Origin: Synaphobranchus kaupii
Taxonomy: Eukaryota; Chordata; Actinopteri; Anguilliformes; Synaphobranchidae
Assembly (NCBI GenBank): GCA_029718625.1
Contig: CM056377.1
Location: 101,420,118-101,484,117 of the forward strand
DNA length: 64,000 nucleotides
Direction of reading: 5' to 3'
Position numbers and translations under genes: made by a program. The notes beneath the pieces are model-generated. The model saw only the letters and a program-made list of their open reading frames with translations, made no database searches and was not told the origin of the DNA. The stretch's first letter is position 1; each line of letters begins with the position of its first letter. Positions 11,611 to 24,805 of this stretch are shown piece after piece.

Positions 11611-12981
11611 GCCTTGAATGTGAAAATAGGGCCCATTGTGTGTAATCACACCCACATTTTGACCTATTGTTAGTTATGTAAAGGAGAATGTGGCAGTTCT
11701 TTTTAAATAGATAAAATTCAATACAAGTTTTTTGTGGCAATTTGTTGCTCCAGGCACTGTTTTGATTGCATTGCCACTCTGTTTCCTTCAGCCTGCTTTT
11801 ACTGATGGAAGGAAACCCAAAAAAATAAGCCTCCCGCCAGCGTTACATTGTTTGTTTTCCTTCATTGATCTATACATCAGAACAGGTCTGACAGGCGGGA
11901 ACATCTTCATAACACAACAAGATATGATGCACCGATATAGCCTCCACAGGTAATAACAAGGGCAGCACAAGACTCCCTGTATCACCTACAGTACAGTTGT
12001 ACAATGCTTTAAACAATTAAAACCCATAACACCCAATGTTATTACGCCTTTAAAAATTATTTTTTTTTTGCATCTGAAGCCCCATTACTCAATGACTGAG
12101 TATTTAGCATCCGGGTGTTCATAATAGAAATTAATTATTGATTGTTTGAACTAAGCCCAAACCACTATCAGTACATCATGCATCGTATATAAAGTGGTTT
12201 ACCTTCATGATGATATATCAAAATATTAATTTAGCTCTGTATAACACTCTCTTTATTTTCTCACAAGACCCGTTTTTTACAGATTATATATATAATATTG
12301 CAGTTACGTATTATTCATCAGTAATTTAGCCCCAATGACAAACATTCTGTGCTCTTTATCCTTTTTGTACCGACTTCAAATATCACTTCAAATAAAGCAA
12401 AGAAGCCAATATAAACTACATCCAGTCAAGGTACATCTATGGTATAGGTAATTATAGCATTATATCCAGCCATAATGATTCTGCAGATATGAATGTCAGG
12501 CCAGACACAAGGGACTGCATTCTTGGGCATCGGTTTTTTAATTACTTTACACAACAACCCAAGGCACCTTTAAACCTTTATGAAATTTCAACTGTCATTT
12601 CAAAGCCAGTGCACAAGACATTCCCAGAAATGATTAGTCCCATGGTTGAATTGCATGGCTCAGTGCCAGGCTCCGCACTACCACTGTCTTGCTGTGTTTC
12701 TCTAAGAAAGAAGAATGGAAGATAAACAACCCGCAATTCACACACTACAGTTTATGTTTTTAAAATTCTCAAACTGCTCTGAAATGTCATACCATTTGTC
12801 ACAGAGAGCAAATACAGCCTCTTCTATTTCAACCCACACTACAGTACACTGTACCACTTTGTTCCACCATTTCCTTTTATCCTTCAGTTCTCACAAATAT
12901 GTACCTGCTTATATTCTGAGGGAGGATTCTTGGATTCACTGTGAAGCATGAGGCCTTGTTACCACAGAAAGCTTAGAGTAT

Positions 12982-12990
<9 letters not shown>
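11611..12990. other. Intergenic, nothing recognised
   Basis: AT-rich DNA with short chance frames only. No exon, transposon end or array was recognised. Confidence 0.5.
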
Positions 12991-13032
<42 letters not shown>

Positions 13033-13046
13033 TTCTCTCTCTCTCT
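12991..13046. repeat. (CT)n microsatellite
   Basis: A nearly pure CT dinucleotide run with two TTT interruptions. The Arg-Glu-rich minus-strand reading frame across it is an artefact. Confidence 0.95.
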
Positions 13047-13049
13047 GAG

Positions 13050-16000
13050 GGATGAGCAGCCAGGGGTGCCACCCCACCCTTATTTTGTGTGGTGTGCTTA
13101 AGAGAATTTAATGGTGCTGAATCTGCACTAAGCTCCAAGCGTGTCCACTGTTCGATTTTTACAGCTGAAAAGATAAACAGCCAGTTTGTGGTGCCCATTG
13201 GCTGACGGCATCAGAATCAATAGGATCAGTGCTGCAGCCTCCTGGGCAACGTAATCCTTATCTCTCTGAATGCATCCTCAGAAAGGTGCAGCCAGTGACT
13301 TATAACGATCCTTCCCAAAATGAATTAAGTAATATAGAGTATTCGGCCTTTAGGAAAGCAGGTACCTCAAATCGATCCTGCAGCACAACAAGACAATCAT
13401 TACAGATGACAGAAGACACAACCTCAAGGGCATCTACACAATCTATCAGCCCTGTTCAACCAAATCTTTGCCCTATAAAATATGTTATCAACAAACTCAG
13501 CACCTCATAATACTTGTATAGAATTGGTTTACTCGAGGGAACAGCAAAGGGCTGACACATCTTGTCTATCTGTCAACTGCACGGCCAGAACATTTGGTAA
13601 TAGGAAACCTGCAGTAGGCACACACAACTTTATCGTTACCACCAAATGTGCCTCAGACAAATCACATTATGTTGTGTTGAATTTTTGTTCTGGCTGTTCC
13701 CATACCATATTCGTATATATAATTTATATTGATTTCATTCAGAACACCCTTTCCTAACTGTGTGCCCCTCAAAGTGTGACAGGAAATGGACAAGATTAAT
13801 CTTCTCCTGCCCCCTGCCTTCCTAGAATCTCTTGTCCGCTGGTTTCCGTGGAAACAATGAGCGTGGGTGGCACAAGAGCAACAGGAATATTAACTCCTTA
13901 AAATTGGCGTGTAGATCGATAGCACAGTGCTTCAAGAAGGGGCTAAACTTTCTGTCTTTGTGCCTCTGCAGTATGCAGCAGGGAAAAAAGAATTTCCAAT
14001 GAGGGTGTGAAAAACTACGACAAACATGTATTCTGGAGAGGCGAAGGAAGAAGATCATTACTGGCTCCACTGTCAGAATCTTCGGAAGATGTGAGATACA
14101 CTTGGGAGAAGAGAGGTAATTTAGAGATGGAAAACATGTTCCTGGGGGTGGTGGTTGATGGTGGTGGGAGCGGGAGGAGGGGGGGTGGGTAGAGGCGGGT
14201 ATGGCAGGAGGCTTAGGTAAGATGACGTCCAAAGAAATGTCTGCGGTGCTTCTTTTTTAGATCTTACTGTTGGGCGCATCCATTTCCAGCAGTCCTGGCG
14301 CTACAGCCTATTTGTCTCCGTGGGCGCCTGTCCCTGTGCGTATCCCAGTTGCCTGCTGATTGTACCGTTTGTCATGCTGTGCACCGCGCCGAGCCTGTGC
14401 CAGAGGCCTGATGGGATGCAGCACAGCGGCCATCGTCTTCCCCACCTGCTCTCGGCCGGCGCCGCCGATCGCCTGCTGGAGATGGATTTCAGGAAGGAAT
14501 AAAAGACCGCAGATATAGTCTCGTGTCAGTTTGATGCAGCACGCGGCGTTTCCTTCATTTTTTTAACGTGCCTACTGTGTCCTTCTCCAGAGTGTAAAAA
14601 CTTAATGGCTGCTCGGCAGCGGAAACAATGCCAGTGGTGATATTTAAAGGCGGGAGACGTACGCGGAAGGATACGAGGAAATGTTGGAATCCGCACGCAT
14701 CCTTTCCTACTTATCGCACCTTCCTGGTGAGCTGGTGCGAATCTTTAAATCATTAATCCAAACGGCCTGATCAAAATAAGGACACTAATGACTGCACAAT
14801 TGGGACACATGAGGAAAATCAAAAAATGACAGAGGCAATGGGTTGCCATTCCTTTTCCCCCCTAGGCAGTGGCAAAGAGAAAATCACAGTGCTGAGACTG
14901 GCAGCGGTTGTCTTGTTCAGCCTCCTGATCCATAAAATACAGTGATTGTTCTGCATTTAGAGCTGGTGCTTTCACCTCCATGAAATATTGATTGAGGCAA
15001 CACAGCTTGATACAGCCCTAACAGCCGCTTAGGAGGCATTTGGACAGTGCTGCAGAGCTTGGACGCTAATGTTGAAGGTGTTTCGTGCTGATAGGGGGAG
15101 GGCAGCGACTACCGACAAAATATAAATACATTTTAATGAAGACATCAAAACACAGCGCATGGATGTGATAGGTTATTACCGGCGCAAACATTATTGGTGC
15201 TAACATAAATATCTTTGTTAAGAGCCGTTTCTCATAGATTTATATACGACACCAGCACCATGCGCGTTTCTTGGCCGTTACATGCCTCTTCAATACCAAT
15301 GTTTCATATCAGTGTGCATCCTTTTCGGTGTGTGGACTCATGAATACAAATATGATCTGAGATAATAACAGCCTCTGGAATTAGATATCACTTTACAAGC
15401 TTCTACTTTGCTATAAAAAAAGCAGTGGTGCCACATGTTAATCCCATTCCATGGCGGCACTAAAAACAATGATGTAGGACTGCAACAAAAAAGCTAACAT
15501 GTGGAACTGTGAGATGGCAGGTGTAGGGGGACATCAGTATGTAACTGCCAGTGTGCAAGTGCAAGCTAACATGACCCTGGAGGACAGAGGTATATAAAGG
15601 AGGCAGCAAGGTAGAGCTGAGATTAGGATGCTCGATCGGAAAATCCTCCTCCAGATTCTGAATATTTTACTTAATGCCACATTAAATGGCTTTTGCCCAA
15701 CACCTGCAAACCAAAAGATGATAACAGCGATGGACCAGAGACATAATTAGCCATCTTGGCCCTTAATAACGTATTCAATTAAGCAGTTGCATTGGTTGAG
15801 CTGCTCTGCTGCGGGACCAGAGCTGAAGACTCATTGAAATACAGCGTCATGACTCCAAATCACAACGTACTCAGTGGCAGCTGCACCCTAAGCTTGGCAT
15901 TTAAAACACAAATTACACCAATAAATAAATATTTGAAGGACTGAAAATGCCATTGCGTCAAATGGGCTTAAACCCCCAGCTCAATATTCAAGCAAGACAA

Positions 16001-16560
16001 ACAAATCATAATCCGCACGCTGCTGGGAAGCTCCGGATAAAACACGCTAACCAGCACAATGCGAACATTATGAACAACAACAACAAACATTCAATTGTTT
16101 GACAAATAGCTGACAGTAGACGGCATGCGCTGTGGCATCTCCTACATGAAAGAGCGGGAGGATATGCGCGGCGTCTGCGGGGGGTGGAATCTTGCACTTG
16201 AAAGTCACGACTGCATTTGTTCCCCGTTGCCCGCCGCTTGTTACGAGTCGCGCTGGCTCGAGTGCGTCCTCCCCGGACAGCAGTGCCCTATTTAATTCCT
16301 GGCTCTGCATTCTCCTCTGTTACTGTTTCTCACCACAGGCACTGTCACCATAATGAGAATTCTTTATTGTTTCCACGCTGGAACGGTCACATGTGGGGGA
16401 AAGCACACTCCTATAAACCACGAGGCCCTAATGCTGCCATGAACACAGGATGGGGAAAGTGCCTCTATACTGTACGGCAGACCTTGCTGCTCTGTGTAAT
16501 GTCTAATAGAAACTGATGGTGTTCCCCTCTAATTATTCTGTTACTGTGCAGACGCACGCA
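13050..16560. other. Intergenic, possible regulatory or conserved noncoding DNA
   Basis: Mixed-composition unique-looking sequence. Frames of up to 136 codons (e.g. 13822-14232 minus) are rich in Pro/Ser/His with no recognised domain. A strong TATATAAAGG at 15591 lies 37 nt above a 40-codon frame. The stretch 15740-15860, rich in TAATTA/CAATTAAG-like homeodomain motifs, has the look of a conserved noncoding element. That cannot be shown from one sequence. Confidence 0.3.
15591..15600 (+). promoter_or_regulatory. TATA-like promoter motif upstream of a short frame
   Basis: TATATAAAGG is followed 28 nt later by ATG (15628) and 40 codons to a TAG. Position and quality suit a TATA promoter, but such motifs are frequent in AT-rich DNA and the short peptide has no recognised family. 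Confidence 0.2.
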
Positions 16561-16738
16561 TGCACTCATAAACATACACGTGTCCACACGCACACACGTA
16601 CACACACACACACTTGAATTTATTTTCTTTTGTATATCCTATCTTTGCAAAAAACAGACACTGCACTGTGCAATTATGCATCCTTTCAATCGGTATGTTC
16701 AGCATATACAGTGTCAGACTCAGAAACATAAGTGAACA

Positions 16739-16742
<4 letters not shown>

Positions 16743-16779
<37 letters not shown>
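16743..16779. repeat. (TG)n microsatellite
   Basis: About 18 TG units, with a shorter CA-rich stretch near 16585-16612. Both are common in vertebrate DNA and explain the Thr-His and Val-Cys frames here. Confidence 0.95.
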
Positions 16780-16783
<4 letters not shown>

Positions 16784-16799
16784 TTGCATGTACATATGA

Positions 16800-19700
16800 A
16801 AGCATGTCTAGGCTAATGTTAAAGATTATTTCACAATATGTTTACTTCAGGCAATAAGATCGACAAAATCACTGTGGGCAAGACAGCTATTTGGCATACA
16901 ATGACAGACATTTGTGAATATGACAAACATGTTCTAGTTATGGTTTTCATAGAAAATCAGAACTTGGTAACACTGCTTAGAAAATATTGATAGTGAAGCT
17001 ATATATCCATAAGAGGAGGATGACGATGACTATAAACGCTATATGCCTATCAAAGCAGAGTAACACAAAACTGGAACATGTTCAGGGAAGAAAATCATCA
17101 CGGCGCAATCCATACCTCCATTAAAGCAGATGAACCCCAAAATAGAACATTTTCAGGAAAAAAAGATCCCTTCATGGTTTATCTATTCATTCCTTAATTG
17201 TCAGTATCAATCTGTGCCTTCAGCCACCTGCCAAGATACAGTGGCAACCCTACTCCTCAGGTTGGGTATCTGGGGTGGGGGGTGTTATGAATGGCTACAC
17301 AACACATGCTCATTTCCAGGCAATGAGTAATGCAGGATTAGCATGAAGGGCAGCTCCAACACAGTGACACAATACAGGGCTCTGTTCCTCACAGACCAGC
17401 TAGCAGCCAAGGGCCCATTTCAGACAACACCTGAGTTTTCTGGCACAGCCGGCCTGCCTCACCACGCCAGAAATCAGGAAGGCTGCGCATTTGCGGAGGA
17501 GTTAAGACTAGTGCGCGACAAGTCACTGGGAAAGAACACACTGCACCATCAAGAATGAATCTTATCCACTGTTGAGACTGTCTGTTCTCACACCATGCAA
17601 TGATAACAGAAACATGAACCTTTTCCTTCTCTTTAAAAAGCTTTACAAAGGCATAGAAAATGTTTCTCATTGTACATTCAATTGTGCATTTACACGGGTT
17701 AATACCTCCTGTCTTGTTTTTCATTCACACATGTTATTGTCCAGCCCAATTAATTGTGTTAAATATATATTCATGAAAAGCTCACAACTGCATTGGTTCC
17801 ATACACAACCATACTGGAATGACAATCAGGTTGCAACAAGGTTGCAGTGTACCAGGAAAAATATTCTGTACTGTACTACACACTGTGTACTGTAAGGGTA
17901 TCAGCAGAGAAACCAAACAAGAAAGGATCCACCTACAGTACCTACTTACAAAAAGCCACTTTAAACAGCTGTGAGCAAAAGAATGAACATAAAATTCTGG
18001 TCGGTCAATGGGGATGAGGGATGGTCTGTAGTTCATGCTACTGGCATACAGTAGATATGAGGAACTCCCAGCATGCAACAGTGCCCAGTTTCCATCTCTC
18101 AGTCTTTGTTCTACGCTAGAGCTGTAACTCATAACTCAAGCTGATTCAATGGCAGTGCGTAGCCTCAAATTAGGCTTGGCCGCAATGTCTCTCTGCAGCC
18201 TCGCCAGCCAAGCGCACTGTTGATTTCCCACGGGTTCCTCCAATATGCCTGTTTTATTGTTATGGCCTATTAAATTCCATGATGGAGAGGCCAACTTGGA
18301 GGTGGCATCTGTTCAGTTGGCAGCCCCAAGTGCATAGTTTTGAAAAGTTAACCAAGAAGGACATTTATACTGGCTGAATACATTTTCTGAAAGGTCAGAT
18401 CGATTTGGGATTGGTTTATCGTTTCCTTTAATGTCCTGGGGTGGCTTTCTCAGTAGTACAGCCACGTGGACGTCCGGCGCGATGGAGTACATTTTTAAAT
18501 TAAGCTGAACCGACACTCATTTTGTGTCTCTCTGTCCTAAGTGGCGCTTGTCTGTCTGAGATTTTACAGCTGTCCCAGATTGAATACCCAGCATGTAGAG
18601 GATCATGAGGCAGACACTATCTCCATTGTTAGACATGCTTCCCTACAGATAAGATCATAAAAAGAAAGAATAGCTCAGACTGAATCACAGCAACATGGAG
18701 GTGGCAAAAAAAAATCCATATTTATCCACCCTCTTTTTCTATGCATAGGAAAATAATCTTGTTCAAATGAGGTGGACCAAGCAACGGATCTTCCAGTTTA
18801 ATGGGCTCATCAACCTAATTCAATTAAAACAACAAAAGAGCCAATGTTTCATTTCCTCCTGGAAGCTGGGGGTTCACTCATTAAGTCAGTTAACAGAATT
18901 GTGTGAGTTCCTTTGGTTCTGTATACACCACATGCACATGAAAGCATGTTCAACGCAACAGCTGTGTCCCTCGTAATATCCATGTTGATATGAGGCTTTG
19001 TGGAAATGAAAAAAAACACAAATGAAGAAATGCAGTATAGATTGTAAATGATGATTATTGAACAAATGCTGAGACAGATGAGATATGACAAATTATAATA
19101 AATAACCACTGAATGAAAGACCATTGATTCACTGGCTAAAAATTCAAACACAATAATGTTATTAGGCACTTTTTATGCAGTTCAAACAGAACATATTAAA
19201 TTTCAAGTCCAAGGAGAATAAATCAGATCAGCCCAGGTGTTTCAATGTGTACAATGGACAGGTGACAGCATGGGTTTTGTTTACAATGAGCTATACCATA
19301 ATAAGGGACTCATTTTGTCTATAATCCCTGCATAAATTCCAATGGGGATTATTCTCCATAATAAAAATTCAGTTTAATCTCTGTCAATGAGAAGAGAATA
19401 TTGTGTTATTCACAAGCAAATCAGCTCATCTGCAACGTGAACCGGACTGGGACTTTAGCACTGACATTAGCAAAACTACTGGAATCAGACCCAGGCTTCC
19501 CGTTAGCCTGCTTATTTGTCATTTCAAGTGAGATTACGTCAGAATGCGGAGGGATTTCTCAGACAGCTTGAAATCAATCGATCTGTTTATCATTTTCAGC
19601 GGCATACTAGTATTGACATGCTCACATTAGTGGGGCTAATTGCTTGTACTCACTCACACCAATCCAATATGGAGCACATAGTCTAGACACCATAATGCAG

Positions 19701-20595
19701 AACAAAGTGGAAAATACCTGTCTCCAAGGCCATGGAGCTGTAATTGGACACGCTTGCTGACGACTCAGAGTATGAATGGTACATACCACTCTGGCCTCAA
19801 AGTGAGACCCACCACCTCTAAGAGACCTGTCCAATGTCAAAAGGACCACATCACCATTACCAATATTACATAAGCACACTGCAAATGGATTGTTGATTCT
19901 CAGTCTTGAAACAGGATCATCCGTGACACCCAAGCTGTGAAGTTCCACTCCTGAGATAAACAGAAATCCCCAAAGTCCCACATGCTTTACGCACACAGTG
20001 AATGCTGGAAATTTGGTCAAAAGAAAATGAGTTAACAATATAATAACAGTCCATCGTCTTCTTTCCTTAAATCTAGGTGCATGGCCCATTATGACTTAAG
20101 TCTAAACTTGGTGGCCATGCGTTTTTTAAATCTTTGCTTTGCTTTATCAAGCATTACCTCGGAGGACCAATTATACGAGTCGAAAATGAACAACACATTA
20201 CTAAACCTTAGCATTATTGCATTTCAGGTCATGTTCAAAGTATAGATATCCTGAGAAATGTTTCCTAATTTTCTCTCACAAATTTGAAATCGCCAGTTGT
20301 GACTTTCTGTACTACATGCCACATAGTATTAAAGGAGAGGTAATGGTAATTGGAGGGAAGCACAATTCTCACTGAAATCTACTGGTGGCCTGTAGTTGCC
20401 TCATGTATTGTTGGTGGAAGTAGGTTGCAGAAATACAGTCTATTGCATGACACACATAATTTTACAATATCGCTTGGCAATAAAAGATTTAGCAAAAAGC
20501 AAGTGCATTGTAGTGAGGCAGTGAAAGAATTTCACAATAATTGACCAAATTTTGGGTTTGGGGTGAGGATTCTTCAATAATGGTGCAAAGGGAAA
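16800..20595. other. Intergenic, nothing recognised
   Basis: Unique-looking sequence without recognisable exons. Reading frames such as 17572-17895 and 19622-20089 (minus, 155 codons) show no domain, no splice context and no biased composition, so I treat them as chance. Confidence 0.45.
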
Positions 20596-20599
20596 GGGC

Positions 20600-20680
20600 C
20601 TTTCTGTGCAGAGTTTGCATGTTCTCCTCGTGCCTGCGTGGGTTTCTTCCCACAGTCAAAATACATGCAGCTAGGGGGCT
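20600..20680. repeat. Fragment of a widespread teleost interspersed repeat
   Basis: The phrases GAGTTTGCATGTTCTCC and GCGTGGGTTTCTTCCCAC are ones I remember from a repeat found across fish genomes. Only about 80 bp is present. The family name is not certain. Confidence 0.4.
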
Positions 20681-22160
20681 TCCTGTTTATCAGGAAACCT
20701 ACTGGAGAAATACTAAAAAGCAAAAAAATCCATTTGACTATTTTGCTAGCAAACTGAATTCCCTTTTAACACACGTGGGGCCCTATCTTACACCCGGCGC
20801 TAAGCGGCGCTAACCCAAACGCAAGTGTTTTTGCTATCTTACACTCATTATAACGCCTAGCGCTTACGTTTAACTAGCATGTATTCTTGCGCCGATTACA
20901 AGTGAACTGGGCGTGTTGGTCTTAAGATGAGGTGTGGCCAGGATATTTTTTGGCGTATTGTTATCTTGAGCCAGCAGAAAGCGCTTGCGCTAAAACCACC
21001 ACAAACCTGGTCTAAAGTCATGTCGCACATGTTATTTTAACAGCGCATATAAGTATTACATAGGCGTATTCACAACGTGCGTACACCCTCCTTTCTGTTA
21101 CACACAGGGGTGCGCACAAGCATGACAAAAAATATCAAAATTACAATGTGAAATATTATTGTGTAGGCTATATCAAAAAATGCATAATAATAAAAGGGTC
21201 CATAGGTCAAATACCACATACCTGTCCTTCACCGAAAGGAAATGCCGCATTAAATTGCTTTCAGCCCACTCCATCAACATCCAGACGATGTGCGATGGTA
21301 CGTGTAAGGTTACATGTATAGACTATTCGCAATTATCCTGGATCAAGCTATGACTTAGCCTATATTTGCCAATAATTCCTGTAATCTTCTGGGTGGACAA
21401 TCTTCTGTTACGGGACAATGGCTATCCATTAAAAATGTCTTTCCATTTGCTGAAAACATATCAAGCCTAATGCGTGAATTGTCAATGATGGAAAACTCCG
21501 CACTGCAATAGATGGACATTTGAGTTCTGAAAATGCGCTTCAGATGTCATTACAATACAGCTCTCTAGGCCTACAGCCTGTAAGTAAATAGAATGGTTTT
21601 GACTGAAAAAAGGTGGAAAAGCAGGCTTTTGACTGAAAAAAGGTGAAAAGCAGGCTTTTAAAGGGAATAGGATATGACATTTTGATTGGTTTATTGCATG
21701 TCACGCCCAAGACACACCTATAATTAATGAAGGGACTAGTTCCAGCCCATTTGCACGTTGCACCGTGCTTAGCGCCCAAAAAACACGCCATTAAAATAGC
21801 AAAACTGGACTTGGACACGCCATAAATGCACTTAACGCCATGCGCTTAGACGAAGCGCTAAGATCGCCAAGATAGAGCCCCAGGTGTTTCATTCAGAGTT
21901 GGAAGACTTGATGCCCACAAGTGGGTGTGTCATATGCAAATTAGCTTTGCACATTGTGTAAGCTGGGTCATGCTTCTGACATTAGCTTCATAAAGATGAC
22001 AAATCAACTGTAAAAGAGGACAAATCATCTAGACAAAAAGTAATTAGAAGTGTTCATAACAACATGTAAAAAATAAACACATTACATAACAGTATCTACT
22101 ACTGTACTCTAGGTTAACTGACTGTTAAATGTAACATGATGCTAACACCCCACTTAGTTT
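20660..22160. repeat. Duplicated segment, copy 1 (interrupted by a transposon)
   Basis: Sequence from 20662 (AGGGGGCTTCCTGTTTATC) to 20777 and from 21887 to about 22160 aligns with 22600-22840 plus 24705-24800 in the same orientation. The match is roughly 80-85% by eye, including the phrase GTGGGTGTGTCATATGCAAA. Copy 1 carries the TIR element 20778-21880 that copy 2 lacks. Confidence 0.7.
20778..21880. mobile_element. Nonautonomous DNA transposon with GGGCYCTATCTT inverted ends
   Basis: The left end GGGCCCTATCTTACACCC is mirrored by the right end ...AAGATAGAGCCC at 21880. Subterminal parts are rich in inverted GCGCTAAG/CTTAGCGC motifs. It is flanked by CACGTG (20772-20777) and CAGGTG (21881-21886), a possible short target duplication. 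The paralogous copy at 22700 lacks the element and serves as an empty site. No transposase frame is present. The ends resemble PIF/Harbinger-like nonautonomous elements of fish; the family is tentative. Confidence 0.7.
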
Positions 22161-22309
22161 CCTGGCTTTAGCCTAATATTTGCATTCTTTTTTGCTATAT
22201 TGCTATAATTATATCGACTAAAATTATACCTATAGGGCCATTCTATAGTGTTCACTTCCTGTTTTCTATTTAACTTGTGTTTCTTTTTTTTTTTTTTTTG
22301 GTTATTCTA

Positions 22310-22498
22310 TAGTTCAGAATGTATAGCTGACTGTGTGTACTTCTTATGTTTATTACTAGGGATAGCTCCTATGCTGTGAGAAAGCTGTGCTTTGTCGGAT
22401 TTGCTTTGTAGTCGCGTCAATGACCTTCAATATGCACTTATTGTACGTCGCTTTGGATGAAAGCGTCTGTCAAATGATTGTAATGTAATGTAATGTAA
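22310..22498 (+). mobile_element. L2-tail non-LTR fragment with TGTAA repeats
   Basis: It ends in a stem-loop (CGTCGCTTTGGATGAAAGCG) followed by TGTAATGTAATGTAATG. That is the L2-clade 3' tail that I recall from eel UnaL2 and its partner SINE. Upstream sequence (ACTAGGGATAGCTCCTATG) also matches the minus-strand insertion at 39286-39650, so both belong to one family. It is 5'-truncated and has no coding part. Confidence 0.65.
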
Positions 22499-22871
22499 AA
22501 ATGTAAAGCACATTTGAAGTCTGTGTCTAGCAAAATAATGTATAAACATATAAGATTTTAAATTTATGGTTTTTTTAGTCCTTGTTTTTGACAATTATAG
22601 GGGGGCTTCCCGTTTATCAGGAAACCTACTGGAAAAATACCAAAAAGCAAAAATTCCACTTGAATAAGTAGCTTGCTAACTTAATTCCCCATTTAACACA
22701 CATGCTGTATTGTTCAGAGTGGGAAGACATAATGCATAAAAGTGGGTGTGTCATATGCAAATGGTTTTTCTAAAAATGCATTGGGTTAGCTGGGTCATGT
22801 TTCTCACATTAGCTTCACAAAGATAACTAATCAGCTGTTTAAAAAAAAAAAAAAAAAAAAATTATTAATCA

Positions 22872-23021
22872 GGGCCCGTTCCTAATACGTGGACAACTCA
22901 GTTAGCTGGCCAACTGTGCTGAAAACCCCTGAATATGGAACTAGCAAAAACACTGTTCCGGTTTTTACTCAGAACAATTAGCCAGCCAACCCAACTAGCC
23001 AGCTACGAGGAACAGGGCCCT
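22872..23021. mobile_element. Short MITE of about 150 bp
   Basis: The ends AGGGCCCGTTCCT and AGGAACAGGGCCCT are inverted, as are the subterminal GTTAGCTGG and CCAGCTA phrases. It shares internal sequence with the adjoining TIR element (GTTAGCTGG, AACTGTGCT, TTTTACTCAG), so the two are related. Confidence 0.6.
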
Positions 23022-23069
23022 GGGGGGTATATTACAAAGCAGGATTACTGAGTTAGCTGGATAACTGTG

Positions 23070-24141
23070 TGACAGGATGGGTAAACGCTTTACTTCCGAT
23101 CTGAGGTAGCTTAATGGGGGTGTGGTTGTGGCCACCCAGGTAGCTGCTGCCAATTACCTGTTCTAGTATTTAAACTCTCCTTACCTGCCCTCTCCCTTTC
23201 GTGCGCTTGCTCCTGATTTGTTCTCTACCCGGTCTTCTGCTTGGGTGGCTATCGCGTGCTCCTTTCCCCCGGTTGAGGTATATCCGTGGTGATCGCCATT
23301 ATTAGGTGTTGATAGGCCAGTGAATGAGCTCCGTGACCGGTTGCCTATCTGGGTAAATGGCTTTGTTGGCTCACATGCGCTGCTAGACCAGGTGCAACCT
23401 TATTTGCTGTTTTGCCTCTTTAGTTACGTTTGTTTTGCCTTCCTTTGGATACATTTTGTTTAAGTATACTCTGTTTCGTATAAGCGGATGGTAGTTTACA
23501 GCTGCGTTTTGTTTTGTGCTTGTCGCGCTGCCCTGCTGTCCGGTAATATTCTCGAGCAGCGCACAGTGGCGAGGTTTTAATATTAACTAACTGGTATTGG
23601 TAATGTGTTTTGTATCTATTTTAAATAGCTAATTTATTGTTTTCTGACCAACAGTGGGCACGACGCTGTCTGGTGGTGGGGTTTAGTCATTAGTGGAGCT
23701 TCCCCCCTTCACTTCGTGTGGTAATTTAATTGCACGGGAATCACGCATTTGTCACTGATTTTTGCTGTGTATAAGCCATTGCTGTGGGAGCACTATTTGG
23801 TGAGTACTTTTGCACCGTGGGGCCCCCTCCCCTGGTTGGTGAGTATACTTCTCCCCGTCAGCGTCCTTACCCACTGTAGTTAATTAACTAGCTAGCCAAT
23901 TGGTTTTTATAAATACTGGAAGTGTAACCGTATAAAAAGAGAGAAGCTTACTTTACTCAGAAGTCCAAGCTGAGATTTGAACCCCGCTCCTCTCACTCGT
24001 AAGCGAACGCGTTACCAATCAGCTAAAGACGACATCGCCGATAGCTAAGGATAACGTCGTTACTTTGATCCTGAGGGTTGCGTCGCCAGAGAGTGTTGTC
24101 ACGGTAACCTGCTACAAGGCCTTCGCTTTTACTGCACCTCA
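23070..24141 (+). mobile_element. Solo LTR, 1,072 bp
   Basis: It starts TGACAGGATGG and ends CACCTCA, flanked by the 5-bp duplication CTGTG (23065-23069 and 24142-24146). The small MITE at 22872 has an uninterrupted AACTGTGCT at the equivalent place, which supports the insertion site. TATTTAAA at about 23167 suggests plus-strand orientation. There is no gag or pol, so this is a recombined single LTR, probably of Ty3/gypsy type. Confidence 0.65.
23955..24035 (-). other. tRNA-like sequence inside the solo LTR
   Basis: The minus strand reads TAGCTGATTGGTAACGCG, then GGGGTTCAAATCTC, close to A-box and B-box pol III motifs at tRNA-like spacing. The acceptor and T stems do not pair well, so I do not call a tRNA gene. 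It may be a captured or decayed tRNA-derived piece. Confidence 0.3.
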
Positions 24142-24805
24142 CTGTGCTTACTAGCGAACTAGCCGAGCTACACCCGCTACAGAAGCATTGTTAAACATAT
24201 CCTTTGTTCTACCAAAATTGTAATAAATAATTATATTTAGTCAATGTTATAACTCCTATTAATTCTACTCCCAGTTATCCTGATTCTGTAGTTGGTGTGA
24301 ATACTGGGAGTATTGTCAATGTATTCTCTTATAATTGATGAATTGCAACTCTATTAAATTAACTATTATTGCTAGTCCTGTTTCAGTGATCTTGATTCCA
24401 CAGCTCTTCCAGCTATTCTTCTACAAATCTTATTTTCCAATAAAACCATTCCTTTTTTAATTCTAGACCACGTCTCTGACTTATTATTGTAAAGAACTCT
24501 GGGGAACCCATTTTGTGTAACTAGGTGCATCTGTGGTGCAGAACTATTTCCTAGGGTGCAACTCCCTAGGTGGCGTAGTCATTACATTAGCAGCCCTACA
24601 CCTGACTGTTACATTTGCACTAGTTGGATAACTGCACTGAGTAAAACCAGGAAGAGCTCTTTACAGCTCAGTAATCCTGCTTTGCAGTACACCCCCCGGA
24701 AATCTGCACAGCAACATGTAAAAAATAAACATTACAGCTGTAATGTAGGCTGAGGGTGACATAATGCTAACACCTCGCTGAGTTCTATGGCTTTGTACTG
24801 GTATT

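Larger units (their letters stand above)
23022..24697. mobile_element. TIR element with GGGGGGT ends, split by a solo LTR
   Basis: The left end GGGGGGTATATTACAAAG continues into CAGGATTACTGAG. The right end is its inverse (CTCAGTAATCCTGCTTTG...ACCCCCC). Removing the LTR at 23070-24141 leaves roughly 600 bp. No transposase or clear target duplication was found. Confidence 0.6.
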